Below, one piece after another: positions 12,233 to 23,739 of a stretch of DNA of 64,000 nt (positions within the stretch are counted from its first letter, which is position 1; each line of letters begins with the position of its first letter). Position numbers and translations under genes: made by a program. This DNA is from Canna indica (lineage: Eukaryota; Streptophyta; Magnoliopsida; Zingiberales; Cannaceae): positions 69,389,501-69,453,500 of the forward strand of contig CP136896.1 in NCBI GenBank assembly GCA_034359265.1. The letters run 5' to 3'. The notes under the pieces were generated by a model that worked only from the letters and a program-made list of their open reading frames with translations, made no database searches and was not told where the DNA came from.

Positions 12233-12430
12233 TATGGACTCGAACTGTCTCGAAACATTTAGAAAATAATCATCCATCCGACGAGTTGATATGTTTCACG
12301 TACGCATCGACGAATCGGATATGATTTAGCAAAACCTTAGATCCGTTCGGGGATTGTATGTTCGTGTAAAAGAAGTAGATGATCTTTTATACGACGTACA
12401 ATTCTTGAATTGTCCCTGATTGGACAATTT

Positions 12431-12638
12431 GGGAATATAGTTATTTGTACTGCACTTACGTTTTTATTTTAACTGTTAACTAATTATTCTAAAATTCGAC
12501 AACATCTCCCTTGTTCTCCGATACGCGCCCAGATGATATGCGTATTCGGAGAACTGTAGGGAGATGCTATCGAAATTTAGAATAATTAGTTAACAGTTAA
12601 AATAAAAACGTAAGTGCAGTACGAATAACATAAATCCC
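12431..12638. repeat. Long inverted repeat (~97-bp arms, 13-nt loop)
   Basis: The left arm, about 12431-12526, and the right arm, 12540-12638, are reverse complements with few mismatches. The core ACTGCACTTACGTTTTTATT and TTAACTGTTAACTAATTATT match exactly in complement. The loop is about 13 nt. It lies about 65 bp upstream of the TNP2-like start codon, so a transcript of that gene could fold into a long hairpin. Confidence 0.9.
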
Positions 12639-12703
12639 GAATGGAATAGGACAATCTCACCTAAAGACATTAACCAAAGAAATTGTCATTGATTGACAGA
12701 ATC

Positions 12704-15700
12704 ATGTCGGCTGATCGAAGTTGGATGTACCGACGTTTTGATCGTGGAGCTTTAACGAATGAGTTTCGATTAGGCGTAACGTACTTCCTAAATTTCGTCT
12801 ATTCGAATTGGAATTTCGTTAGCATGGGTGATCAAATCCGATGTCCGTGCCGCATTTGTTCGAATGGACGATTTTTGGATCGGGAGACTGTCACTCTGCA
12901 TCTATATACCAAAGGATTTACACCAAGATATTTTCTATGGACTTGTCACGGGGAGTCACGCGAAGTCGGAACGTCGAGCAATCCTGTCGTTCAGACATAT
13001 GGTGAATCTTCCTCTGCTGGTGCTTCTTCATCCGGTCAATGTAATCTCTATAGAACTATGATACTTGATAGTCTTGGGGGTCAATTCCGCCTGAATGATA
13101 ATGTTGATCGGCCAGTTCTTCAGACATCAGTCCCACCAGATACTACAGCGGTTGATATCACAGAAGTAGGGGCTGCGGTAGAGATTGAATTACCGAATAA
13201 AGAAGCTGCAGAATTTTACGAGATGTTGAAAGCTGCCGATGAACCTTTGTATGAGAATTGTCCTAAATACACTAGGTTTTCAGCAATGACACAGCTCTTA
13301 AACATCAAGGCCGATTGTAATATCAGCGGAGTTGCGTATGATCGGATTGCTGGATTGATTAATGGAATGCTGCCTACTGATAACAAGTTTGAGCCTACTT
13401 TTTATAAGACTAAAAAGCTAATGAGAAAATTGGGGCTTGGGTACGAAAAAATACACGCGTGCCAAAATAACTGCATTTTATATTATAAAGAAAATGTGCA
13501 GTTGGATAAATGCCCTGTATGTCAACACCCTCGTTACAAGGAGAAGAAATCGGTCCGACAGAAAAATATCCCGTTTAAGGTGCTTCGGTATTTTCCACTA
13601 ACACCGAGGCTTCAAAGATTATTCATGTCGAAAAAGACAGCCCCCTACATGAGTTGGCATGCAAGAAGTCGTGATGATACAGTAATGACTCATCCATCTT
13701 ACAGTGAAGCATGGAAACATTTGGATACATGTTATCCTTCATTTGCTATGGATACTAGAAATATCAGATTGAGATTGTGCACAGATGGTTTTAATCCGTT
13801 TGGACATTCTGCAACTCCTTATTCAGTTTGGCCAGTGCTGCTGACAGTTTATAATTTGCCACCGTCAATGTGCATGAAAGATGAATTTATTTATCTTTCG
13901 ATGATTATTCCGGGTCCTAAGGGTCCGCGAAAAGAAATTGACATATTTCTCAGACCCTTGATAGATGAATTGAAAACATTGTGGACTGAGGGAGCTGTCA
14001 CTTATGATTGTCATCGGAAGCAAAACTTCAATTTAAAGGCCGCGGTCTTGTGGACAATCAATGATTTCCCCGCGTACGGCATGTTGTCGGGTTGGAGCAC
14101 TCACGGCCGACTCTCTTGCCCGTATTGTATGGAACACTCTAAATCAATCAGTCTTCAGAACGGACGAAAAATCTCATTCTTTGATTGTCATCGTCGATTC
14201 CTACCGGTTCATCACCAGTATCGAAGGAATCGTAATAAATTTACTAAGGGCAGAGTCGAAAGAGATGGGCCACCACCGATGTTGTCTGGTGAACAAATGT
14301 TAGCACGTGTTTCAGCACTTCCAGATATTGTATTCGGTCGCAATGAAAGAGTGTCAGGTTTTGGCCAAACACACAACTAGGTGAAAAAAAGTATCTTTTG
14401 GGAATTGCCCTATTGGAGTTCATTATTGATTCGACATAATTTAGATGTCATGCACATTGAAAAAAATGTGTTTGATAATATTTTCAACACTGTGATGGAT
14501 ATTTCTGGAAAAACTAAAGATAATGTCAAAGCCCGACATGATCTGAAAATACTTTGTAAAAGACCAGAGTTGGAGTTACAAGAGGTCAACGGACGATATC
14601 TGAAACCGAAGGCCCTATATGTGTTAAATAAACAACAGATCAAAGATGTTTGTCAATGGGTAAAAGAACTCAGATTACCCGATGGATATGCTTCAAACTT
14701 ATCTCGATGTGTGAACGTCGATGATTGCAAAATATCAGGGATGAAGAGCCATGATTGTCATGTATTCATGCAGAGATTACTTCCGATCGCATTTCGAGAT
14801 CTTCTACCTGATAATATTTGGGGTCCGTTGACTGAATTAAGTATGTTTTTTAGAAGCATCTGTGCAAATGTCCTTCGAGTCGAAGATATGTCAACACTTG
14901 AAAATAATATTGTTGAAATCATATGCAAGCTGGAGCAGTTTTTCCCTCCTGCATTTTTTGACTCGATGGAGCATCTACCGATACACTTGGCATACGAGGC
15001 ACGAGTTGGTGGCCCCGTTCAATATCGTTGGATGTACTTATTTGAAAGATACATGAATAGTCTGAAGAAAAAAGTAAAGAACACCGCAGCTGTTGAAGGA
15101 TCAATATCTGAATCGTATATCATCCAAGAAATTTCAACATTCTGCTCATTTTACTTTGAATCGACAGTACAGACAAGATTTGATCGTCTTCCACGTAACG
15201 ACGACGGGGGTGTTCGACATTCAGATGGACGTTTAAATATATTTTGTCACTCTGGTCGTGCTTTTGGTTCTCGTCCATCTCGACACTTAAGCGATGAAGA
15301 GTATCATTTGGCACACTTGTATGTATTACTCAATTGCCCAGAGATTGAACAATTCATTGAAATATTTGACATTGAGATGGTGCAAAAATACTCTATTCAC
15401 AACGATCAAGAATTGGAGACATTACGGAATCGTGATTTCCCTTCTTGGATTCAGACTTACAGCAAAGATCACAGAGCTGAAATAGATGAAAAAATATTTG
15501 AGTTTGTTAGTGGACCGTCGCGACTTGTGTCGTGCTATAGCGGATATTTTGTTAACGGGTATAAATTTCACACGGTTGAATATTCATCTACAAAAAAGAC
15601 GATGAATGCTGGGGTCTGCGTGAAAGGGACAACCTATGTTGAATGTGATATGGATTTCTATGGACTAGTGGAAGAAGTGATAGAGTTGCACTACTTCGGC

Positions 15701-16183
15701 TTGAAATCAGTGTTCCTATTTAGATGTCATTGGTTCGATACAACAGAAAGGGGCATGAAAGTTCATCAAAAATACAAACTTGTTGAGGTTAATTACAAAT
15801 CGAAATTGGCAGCAAATGAGCCATTTATATTGGCATCACAAGACGAACAAGAATATTACGCGAAGTATCCGGCTCGAAATAAAGATAGAGCAGATTGGCA
15901 TGTAGTCTGTAAGACAAAAGGTAGAGGAAAAATTGATCCGATAGTAGGAGAAAATGATCCTCCTGGTTTCTATCAAGAAGATGATCTTCCTGCTGTGGAT
16001 CGTATTATTCCAATACTCGAGGATGCAGACACAACGTCAATTCAATTAGAAGTTGAATATGCTGATGATGACGATCATGAAATTGAGGAAGCTGGAGATG
16101 AAGAAGATGACGAAGAGGAAGAAGAGGAAGAAGAGGAAGAAGAAGAAGAATTCGAAGACTATTATTCAGATGATGAGGAATAA
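12704..16183 (+). pseudogene. TNP2-like CACTA transposase with one in-frame stop
   Basis: This is the catalytic transposase of a CACTA element, which would cut at the terminal repeats in the nucleus. The frame opens at ATG 12704 and is continuous except for a single TAG at 14378-14380; about 1160 codons in all, without introns. Before the stop are the N-terminal transposase-associated region (SWMYRRFDR; the Cys-rich RCPCRICSNGRF) and the start of the transposase_21 core (LRLCTDGFNPFG). After the stop the homology resumes at once with KKSIFWELPYW and LDVMHIEKNVFDN, then DUF4218-like (HLPIHLAYEARVGGP) and DUF4216-like (ELHYFGLKSVFLFRCHWFD) regions. A run of Asp/Glu closes the protein. Related proteins usually have Trp at the stop, which suggests TGG to TAG. 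A frame restart at GTG 14381 is an artefact of the stop, not a second gene. Confidence 0.9.
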
Positions 16184-16260
16184 TTGTAAAGTATATATAT
16201 TTTATTAAATATATCTCTACTATTTATACAATAATCTGATTATATGTCTGTTCGACAGAT

Positions 16261-17774
16261 ATGTCTGGTCGTGGTTATCGACGCAGGAGAGCTTCGGAGT
16301 CTCCGATCGGTGAGACTCCAGCACTTACTCATGCTGCTGATCCTCCTGTTGCTGATCCTCATGAGGATGATACTGCCGAGGCTAGTACATCCAGACGCAG
16401 GCGGCCACGCGGGCCGAACATGTGGCAGCCTCCACCGGCCACAGAGTCACGTAGATTGATCAGCGTGATTGGGGAGCGGTAATATATCATGAATTATGAA
16501 TCATTACAAATTCATTATATCATAATATAATATTAAAATTTATTTTTGTTGTGCAGGTTCGAGCAAGAAGAAGTGCCGAGGAGCATTTCTTCTACTATTC
16601 GATGATACATGCACGGGGCATGGCCTACGTGGTCTCACGTGCCTAGCGAGCACGTCGACATGTTATGGCGCGAGTTTGAGGTACGTATTTTTTTTTTTTT
16701 ACATGCATGATGATATATTAAGAATTGGTACTGATATTATTATTTTGCCGGCTCGCTATACATGGGTCGAGGACCAGAGGTCCTTCATTTACGCTGCCTG
16801 GGAGTCTATTTCCCGGGCAAGGTACAACGGGCAGCTGGGGCAGGCTCGGTCCCGAGCGATGGCCCGAGCTGGGACCACTAACATCGCGGAGACTCGGGGA
16901 TACAGCCCCAGTTGGATTACTCCGGATATATGGGATCAGCTCGTGGGGATATGGTCGACGGATCGATGGCAGGAGGTTTCTCAGAATGCGGCTAGAAATC
17001 GCATGTCGGGGGGAGCAGCGCGTCACACCGGCGGCTCTGTTGCATTTGCAGTGCACGCAAACCGTATGGTAAGTATATCGTTTAATTATATATTTTATTT
17101 GTTATTATGTGTACTAATTAATGTATTTGTTTTGTAAATGTAGACGACGGTGTCGGATGACGGGACTGTCCAGCGACCCTCCCCGATGGCGGTGTTTGAG
17201 CGGACTCACCGTCGAGCACATGGGACGGGGGAGTACATCCACAACCGCGTTGCATACATTGTGGTAATTATATATTTGTTTAAATTATTCATTATATATT
17301 TATAATTTAAGTTTTATGATAAATATTAAACAAAAAATCAAACTCGAGTAGGAGACGTACAGCCAGAGGGTGGTGCAGCGCGGGGGTACCCCCGAGGACT
17401 TTGACGCAGCATCGTGGGTCGAGGCCGCAGGTGGCTGGGATCATGGCCGCGTATATGGCTTCGCAGATAGTGGTCATGCGCGAGCCGTGCTAGGGCCACT
17501 TGGGGCACCGACCCCTCCGGTCGCTGGTGAGCGGCCGTCCACCTCTAGATCCAGTTATGATCATAGTAGCAGAATAAGGACTCTAGAGGAGACGGTCGCG
17601 CGTCAGAGTCAGATGATGGAGGAGATGCATGCTATGCTACGCAACATGTCAGGTCATCCCGCAGCAGGCATCTCTTCGGCATCATCTAATCCATCGTCCT
17701 CGACTCAGTCCACGCCGGTGTACACTCAAGCACTCCAGACCCCGCCATATGATCCAGACCATCCTCCATCGTGA
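16261..17774 (+). pseudogene. TNP1-like (Ptta/En/Spm) CACTA accessory protein, damaged
   Basis: This would be the DNA-binding partner of the transposase, recognising the subterminal repeats. Exons read as 16261-16478, 16557-16680, about 16751-17068, 17144-17263 and 17352-17774. Phases join throughout. Family signatures are RRRRPRGPNMWQPP at the start, YTWVEDQRSF and the region to AARNRMSGG in exon 3, FERTHRRAHGTGEYI in exon 4, and a Pro/Ser-rich tail. Two lesions are visible. An in-frame TGA lies at 16603-16605 in exon 2. The expected acceptor before exon 3 reads TTTTGCCG at 16743-16750 instead of ending in AG. The nearest upstream AG (16721-16722) would put exon 3 out of frame. Exon edges other than the lost acceptor are canonical. 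It starts 77 bp after the TNP2-like gene on the same strand. Confidence 0.8.
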
Positions 17775-18058
17775 TCGTGAGATTTTTTGTTTGGATATTG
17801 AACTTGTTACTAAGATATTGAACTTGTTTAACTTATTTTGTTTGGATATTGATACTTCAATTTTGCATTTGAATTGTTTTTATACTATCGTGGATAATTA
17901 TCAATATAAATATAATTGTTTTGATGTATATCTTGGTGTGTTTGTGATGTGTGAATGAATGTGTGTATGAGGGTATGGGTGTGTGAGTTATGTATCAGAT
18001 AAATGTATCAATGTATCAATGGAAATTAGGAATTTGAAATTTTGCTGGTTGCAGGTAT
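17775..18058. other. 3' non-coding part of the CACTA element
   Basis: AT-rich sequence between the TNP1-like stop codon and the right subterminal array. It presumably contains the 3' untranslated region. No further gene is visible. Confidence 0.5.
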
Positions 18059-18457
18059 AGGTCATCAGCAACGGCTTTCCCACGGCCGTCCGTGGGAAAG
18101 CCGTTGCTAAAAGTGTATCGACAGCCGTTGCTGATGACCTACAGCAACGGCTTAGCGACGGGCTTTTACTAACGGCGTTGCTACGGACTCGAGGCCGTTG
18201 CTATTAATGTTATCAGCAATGGTTCCGGGTTCGTGGTAAAACCGTTGCGGATAATATTTTTAGCAACGGCCCGAGCGGCCGTTGCTGATAATGTTTTGAG
18301 CGACGGCCCGAGCGGCCGTTGCTGATCCGTTGCTAAGTCATCAGCAACACGACTTTCTGTCACGGCTCTATTGCAACGGCTCGGCCGTTGCTGATTCTCT
18401 TCAGCAACGGCTCAGCAACGGCATGAGCCGTTGCTGATGCCCATTATTCTAGTAGTG
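18059..18457. repeat. Right subterminal repeat array and TIR
   Basis: Copies of CAGCAACGGC and GCCGTTGCTGA recur through the array, mirroring the left end. The first unit is a strong hairpin at about 18064-18109: AGCAACGGCTTTCCCACGG, a 2-nt spacer, and nearly its complement. The element ends in GCCGTTGCTGATGCCC followed by the inverted CACTACTAGAAT terminus. Confidence 0.85.
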
Positions 18458-18460
18458 TTA

Positions 18461-21345
18461 ATCACCCCTATAAGTATAATATCATATGATATTAATTCAT
18501 AAGTAAGATTTTGATAAAAATTAAAAATAATTAATATTTTTTTCTTAATCAACAACATTTAATAATGCAATATTGAAAAATTTCAGCTCGAATGTCTGTT
18601 ATCAAATATATAATACCAACATCTCTGCTTATGGTGTCAATTTTTAATGAAATAAAAAAGGAATACCAGCGCCCATGCTTATTGAATATATAATTTGATA
18701 TTTTTTCGATTTGAACAGATATTCAAATTTTAAAGACGTTTGAAATCACATCTCTTATTCGAATTTGAGTTTTTTTCTAAAAAAAGTTAAATTAATTTAA
18801 AAATTCAATTCAATTTGAGTAAAATTTATTTAAATTTTTTGAAGTGATTGGAATATATTAGTTTCCATGTATTATATATGTACATATTATATAAAACTAA
18901 TTTATTCAAATCGACTAAATTATATTCATTCGAGACTTTAATTTTTTATTATAGAATGAAAAATTTATAACTAAAAAATTTAATAAAAATTTATCAATCA
19001 AACTAAATTAAAGAAAATAAAAATAAAAATTCAAGTAATAATATAATAAAAATATATTGGTATGATTTGAAGTATAATTTATTTTAATCTAAAATGCATA
19101 TATGAACTCGATTAAAAAATAATAAAAAAACAAATTTATAAAAGATAATAATAAATATACTAAAAGATAATATGAATTAATACTATCAAAATAAAAAAAT
19201 TAAATTAAAATTAGAAAACTTTGGAATGATAAAATCATGCAATTATTTTTGCTAACAATAGTTTGAAAAAAATTGCATCAATTTAAAATTTTAATTACAT
19301 TCAAATTAAATCTAATTAAAATTGAGATTTAGATAATTTTTTATAGTAGGTTGATGTATAATATAATATAATATAACTTAAAATTTTATATAATATATAT
19401 TGATTTATGAATTCATTCGATTTGAATTTTTGAATTTTGGTTGGAAAATATAGATTTTGAAAAAATTATCCATACAAAAAATGATAATGAATAAAATAAA
19501 ATTAAGAAATAAATAATTAATAATATAAGCAAAAGATATCAAAGAATTAAAATTTTCTTTAAAATATGATAGTCAAACTTAATTAAAAAATTAACATAAT
19601 ATAAAAGATATAGAATGGATTCAAAATTCTAAATTTTTTATGCAATAGATAAAAAAACAAAAAAAAAACTTAAATAATCAAATCAAATTTGAGGAAGTCA
19701 CTAGAAATTTTGATTTCTGAAATAAGTTGACTCCAATAAAAATTTGAATAAATTAATCAAATTATAAAAGTTCAAATTTTAGTAGATAATAAATAAAATA
19801 GAATAATATTATTAAATATTTATTAAAAATAATATAATTCAATACTTCCAAAATAAAATAAAATTTAAAATCATAATTTTTGATATAATATATATATATA
19901 TATATAAACAAAAGTAAAATAAATTTAAAAGAAAAAATTTCAAGAAAAAATGTCCTCCTTTATTTATAAGAAAAAAGTCAGAATAAAGAATTATATAACG
20001 AAAGCGATATATATATATATATATAAAAGAAAGCGTAGCCAATGCTGCTGCCTTTTCTTTATAATTAATGAACTGTATTTTTTTGTTTAATTAAAGCTGC
20101 TGTATTTTTTTTAAAAATAAATAAATTGGGCGACGCTTAGAGTTAGAGCAGCCCTCGGCGTTGCCCTTTTCTCACACGTACCAGCACAGACTGCACAGTA
20201 AAAGGCAGTGGAAAAAAACAAGAAAAAATGATTAAAAAATCGTGAGGAGCTGAGAGCTCCTCTGTACGTAACACGCCCTCAACTTTTCAAAATTACTATG
20301 GAGTAGATAATAATAATAATAATATTTGAACAAGGCAAAACTTTGGGCCCCAATTGAATCCTGATCACCGATAGAGATCATGAAATCAATTCTTCCGTTT
20401 GCATCGCCAAATGCCCAGTATTGGATCATCGTAAGCCCTATCCAGTAGGTCCAATTCGATCTGCGTCTTATCAATGTCAATATGGGGCAGTCCCCATTCG
20501 TAGATCCAAGTTTTCTGTAATTTATCACAACGTAGATGCTGACCAAATCGGAAATGTTCTATTGAAACTTCAAAGCAGATTAAAAATTATTTATGTTATT
20601 TGTATCCTCATCGTAATTATGAAAATGTGATGGAGGAGAGTAGGACTATAAAGTTGCAACAACCTTTTTGGTAATTATCAATTAAAGTAGCCATGGAGCA
20701 TGTATCCTATAATTCATTAGCTTGATGATCGATGACAGTGACACATTTTACCCCTTTATAGCTACAGGTGGCACTTACTCGATCCGGCTCGCTTTATTTT
20801 TTCTTTTTTGAGAAAACAGGGATAAGTGGATAACCGCCCCTAAAGAACTTCACCTGTATTGCATGGCACGTGTCTCGTGCTCGCTAAACATGCTACCGAA
20901 CGATATATGCATCTATAAAAATTTTGAAATATCATTCTTACAAAGAGAAACACAATTGGCGAGTCTCCTTCAAGTCTTTACTAGTTGTCTTAATAAACGA
21001 CAAATTATATAAGAAAATGCAGGTAGACTATTGACATGAAATATATATGATATACGATCCAAATAATTTGGTTAATTACCAAGGGCTTTATTCCATACTA
21101 TATATGATGTATATGATCAAAATATATCCTGCTTGTAGAGTTTCAACTGTAAATTATTCGATCGAGCAACTCATTCAGTTGAATGAATTCCACCCGTACG
21201 TTTATTATTATTTTTATCATTGAGGGGTATTCGAGGCAGCAAATGCTAATTAACGGAAACAACAAACTTCTGTTGACGATCGTCAGGTCAGCAACCGTAC
21301 CAATCAACCAGTATGCAAGTGTGGAGAAAGCATCACCCAACGGCT
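18461..21345. other. AT-rich intergenic region
   Basis: No gene recognised. 18461-20100 is extremely AT-rich with TA runs near 19889-19906 and 20009-20025. From 20130 the composition rises, but the short frames there match nothing I know. A TAA repeat lies near 20309-20324. Confidence 0.5.
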
Positions 21346-22128
21346 CTAAACGAAGGTTAAGGCACTACAAATGATCGTTACCACTAACTCGAGCGTCAAC
21401 CTCCACTTTTCCAAAGCGGAGGCACCTCCGGAGGCGGCTTCGGCTGGTTGTTTGGATTCTGGAGATTGTCCACTGCCAGAGGAAGTCGGAGAAGCAGCCC
21501 CCGCCGCTGTCGGCGCACCAACAGGGGGGTTTGCCGTCGACGGCGGCAGGGATGAAGGAGAAGCAGCAGGCGGCAGCGGAAGCGGAGACAGGGATGGCGG
21601 CACAGAGATCGGCGGCGGCCAGTTCCGCCGCGCCGCCATGACGACGATCTGCAGCTTCTGCCCCTGTCGGCACTTCTCCGGCACGCCGCTGATGAAGAAG
21701 AACTGCCCTGATCGGTTGAACTTGAACAGGGAGTCGCCGCCATCGAGCCTCGCGATCGGATTGCTCGTATTGCAAGCATCGAAGTCCTGCTTGCTCGCCA
21801 ACAGAACAGAGTCATTCCCCTTCTTGTACCTGAAGACTGCAATCGAACACAACACCGCCATTAAAACATCAAGACTACGCACAAACAATTACAAGTGAAA
21901 CAAGAGCATGTATCACTTTATCAGATATAATAGAAGATGGCACATACCAATGGTGTCATTGACTTGAAACCTATTCCTCGAAGACCAGTCATGATAGCTC
22001 TCCGAGGGATTCAACACCCAACCATCCCTCCCCCCCGCGTAGAACTGGTAAGCCCCTGCCAAACCGATCAACCCAATCAAAACCTCGCCGATAAGGAAAA
22101 AACTCGTCAACCTCCTACAAGTCTCCAT
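21346..22128 (-). CDS. Early nodulin-like protein (phytocyanin, AGP-like, GPI-anchored)
   Basis: Exons 22128-21948 and 21836-21346 join in phase (GT-AG) to give 223 residues. The ATG at 22128 is chosen because it places a hydrophobic signal peptide (to about residue 26) directly before the domain. Residues 27-128 form a phytocyanin fold (YQFYAGGRDGWVLNP, then RNRFQVNDTIVFRYKKG) with the two disulfide Cys at 82 and 116. The copper ligands of true blue copper proteins are not all present. The position before the second Cys is Lys rather than His, and no Met ligand follows, so copper binding is unlikely, as in the ENODL group. Residues 134-195 are Pro/Ser/Ala-rich, as in arabinogalactan-like proteins. 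The hydrophobic C terminus with small residues near 197-200 fits a GPI-attachment signal. It would sit at the outer face of the plasma membrane; the precise role in this species is unknown. Confidence 0.9.
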
Positions 22129-23648
22129 TTCACCGCCTCTTTGCCTCAACCCAAAGAGAAGAAGAAGAAGACGACGACGAAGAAGACAATGGTTTAGTAA
22201 GTGGCTGATCTGCACGACATAAATAGAAGAGGGTCCGCTGCAGGGTTACCGTTGATTGCGAGTTGAGTTGCATCTTACGCCGTTGGTAACTTAGAAATGA
22301 CTTGCCGTTTTCTCGCGCTGCGCGTACGTCGTGAGGCGGTCATTCGTGGACACGTAGAGGATCGATGAAGGAGCGACCTGATGGCAACGACGGCACCGCT
22401 TAGTTGCTTATGGTTTAGGTAATCCCGATTGGGTCCAACTGGGTTCGGATTGGGCCTGACACGAGTTCATTTCGTTTTGAATTTTGATATGATGTAAGCT
22501 AAACGGGTGGTCCGCGATTCGGTCCATAAACATGACACGTTAAACGTTTCAATTAGCAATCAATTGGTGGCCTTTTATATTCAGATAAAATTTGAGGAAA
22601 TTAAAGAAATGCTTCGAAGAGTCGGGCTCACGATGAGACTTCAATTAATTCTTCAATGATGACGGACACAAACCTACCACTTTAAATCGAGGCCATTAAT
22701 TAGTATCGAGACAATTGATTCATGAATTGTGTAAGGAGATTATCTTGTCGATGTACTATTTTATATTTTTATGGCCACGCTGGGCCATGTGCTGCATTAC
22801 TCACTCTCATTTATGGCCATATTGACACAACAGGAGGGGAAGTCCCCGAATGTTCAAAGTGGTTCAAGGTCAATCACAATTATGCAATCACTAAGTTGCG
22901 TTGGCCAGCACTGTTGAGCGATATATGAATTTGATCTGATGGGTGGTTGAGTTCAATTAATGTCAGACGAGTTGCATATCATGAGTTGATCTAATAAGTT
23001 TGAGTCAGACAACAATTTAATTGAGCCAATCGAACCCAGTGTTTGACCACATGCTGATGAGCATGAGCTTAACTGTTGTTCACTGGATAATCGCATATAT
23101 TCTAGCTAGCTAGCGACTAGTGTGGCATGCTTCATTCAAAATCTACAGCTGGCGAATTCCTTCTGACTGCCTTCTCTGTGAAGTACTGTTTTTACTACGT
23201 ACGTTTCTAGGGCTTGCTGGTGCTTGTTGGTGTTGGTATTTTTCTTCCTATAGCTTTCCCTTTTTCCTCTTCTTTTTGTGCTATTTCTACGCTGGTTATC
23301 TTATTTGTCAACCTAGTTCTTTTAATCACAAAAAAATATCATAACTAGCGCATCATGTTGGATATCTACTAATTCAATCAATGGGAATCTAATTTTAACG
23401 TACAGTACGTTTATAAAAACACCCAACTTAACTGAAGTCGAAATTAGTATTGCCATCCCTATTTTCATACTAAGTACATATATACGAGTAAGTACTAGCC
23501 GCGCCCTACGAAGAATGCTACGAGAAGGATAGTAATTAATAAGCATATAAATGCCCTCTGCTGCACCACACCAACCGTTCACTATCCCCTTCTGACTCTA
23601 TTTATTTTCATATGCCAGGTGCTATTAATCCATATTTATTTTCGCCTG
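22129..23648. other. Shared upstream region of two divergent genes
   Basis: This 1.5-kb interval separates the phytocyanin gene (-) from the PDF1-like gene (+), so both promoters lie in it. TAAATGCC at 23548-23555 matches the epidermal L1 box TAAATG(C/T)A at seven of eight positions. Short frames inside have no family resemblance. Confidence 0.45.
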
Positions 23649-23655
23649 TATAAAA
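23649..23655 (+). promoter_or_regulatory. TATA box of the PDF1-like gene
   Basis: TATAAAA lies 85-91 bp upstream of the start codon at 23740. That predicts transcription from about 23680 and a leader of about 60 nt. Confidence 0.6.
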
Positions 23656-23739
23656 AACAGGGAAGCACACTCACTCTCACCACTGTCATTTTACCTCATT
23701 CTCATCTGCCAATCCCCTCCCTCTATCTTCACTCTGATC

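Larger units (their letters stand above)
11230..18457 (+). mobile_element. Full-length CACTA (En/Spm-like) DNA transposon
   Basis: The element begins CACTACTACAAACTTGG and ends with the reverse complement of CACTACTAGAATAATGG. The ends agree over the first eight bases (CACTACTA) and again over the following CAGCAACGGC motif. It is bordered by a 3-bp duplication, TTA at 11227-11229 and TTA at 18458-18460, as expected for CACTA elements. Inside, in order, are a subterminal repeat array, a GC-rich leader with hairpins, a 26-bp minisatellite, a long inverted repeat, a TNP2-like gene, a TNP1-like gene and a second subterminal array. The length of 7228 bp is in the usual range for coding elements. 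Both genes carry lesions, so this copy as read is probably not autonomous. The clean ends and duplication suggest recent insertion. Confidence 0.93.

Noticed and set aside
11962..12277. Three overlapping minus-strand frames over the 26-bp minisatellite
   Set aside because: All three frames are open only because the unit has no stops and its length is not a multiple of three. The products are the same repeat in three registers, with no family resemblance.
14381..16183. Second, separate transposase gene starting at GTG 14381
   Set aside because: It continues the TNP2-like protein in the same frame right after the TAG, so it is the second half of one broken gene.
21371..21898. 175-codon plus-strand frame
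   Set aside because: It is antisense to exon 2 of the phytocyanin gene and crosses its intron.
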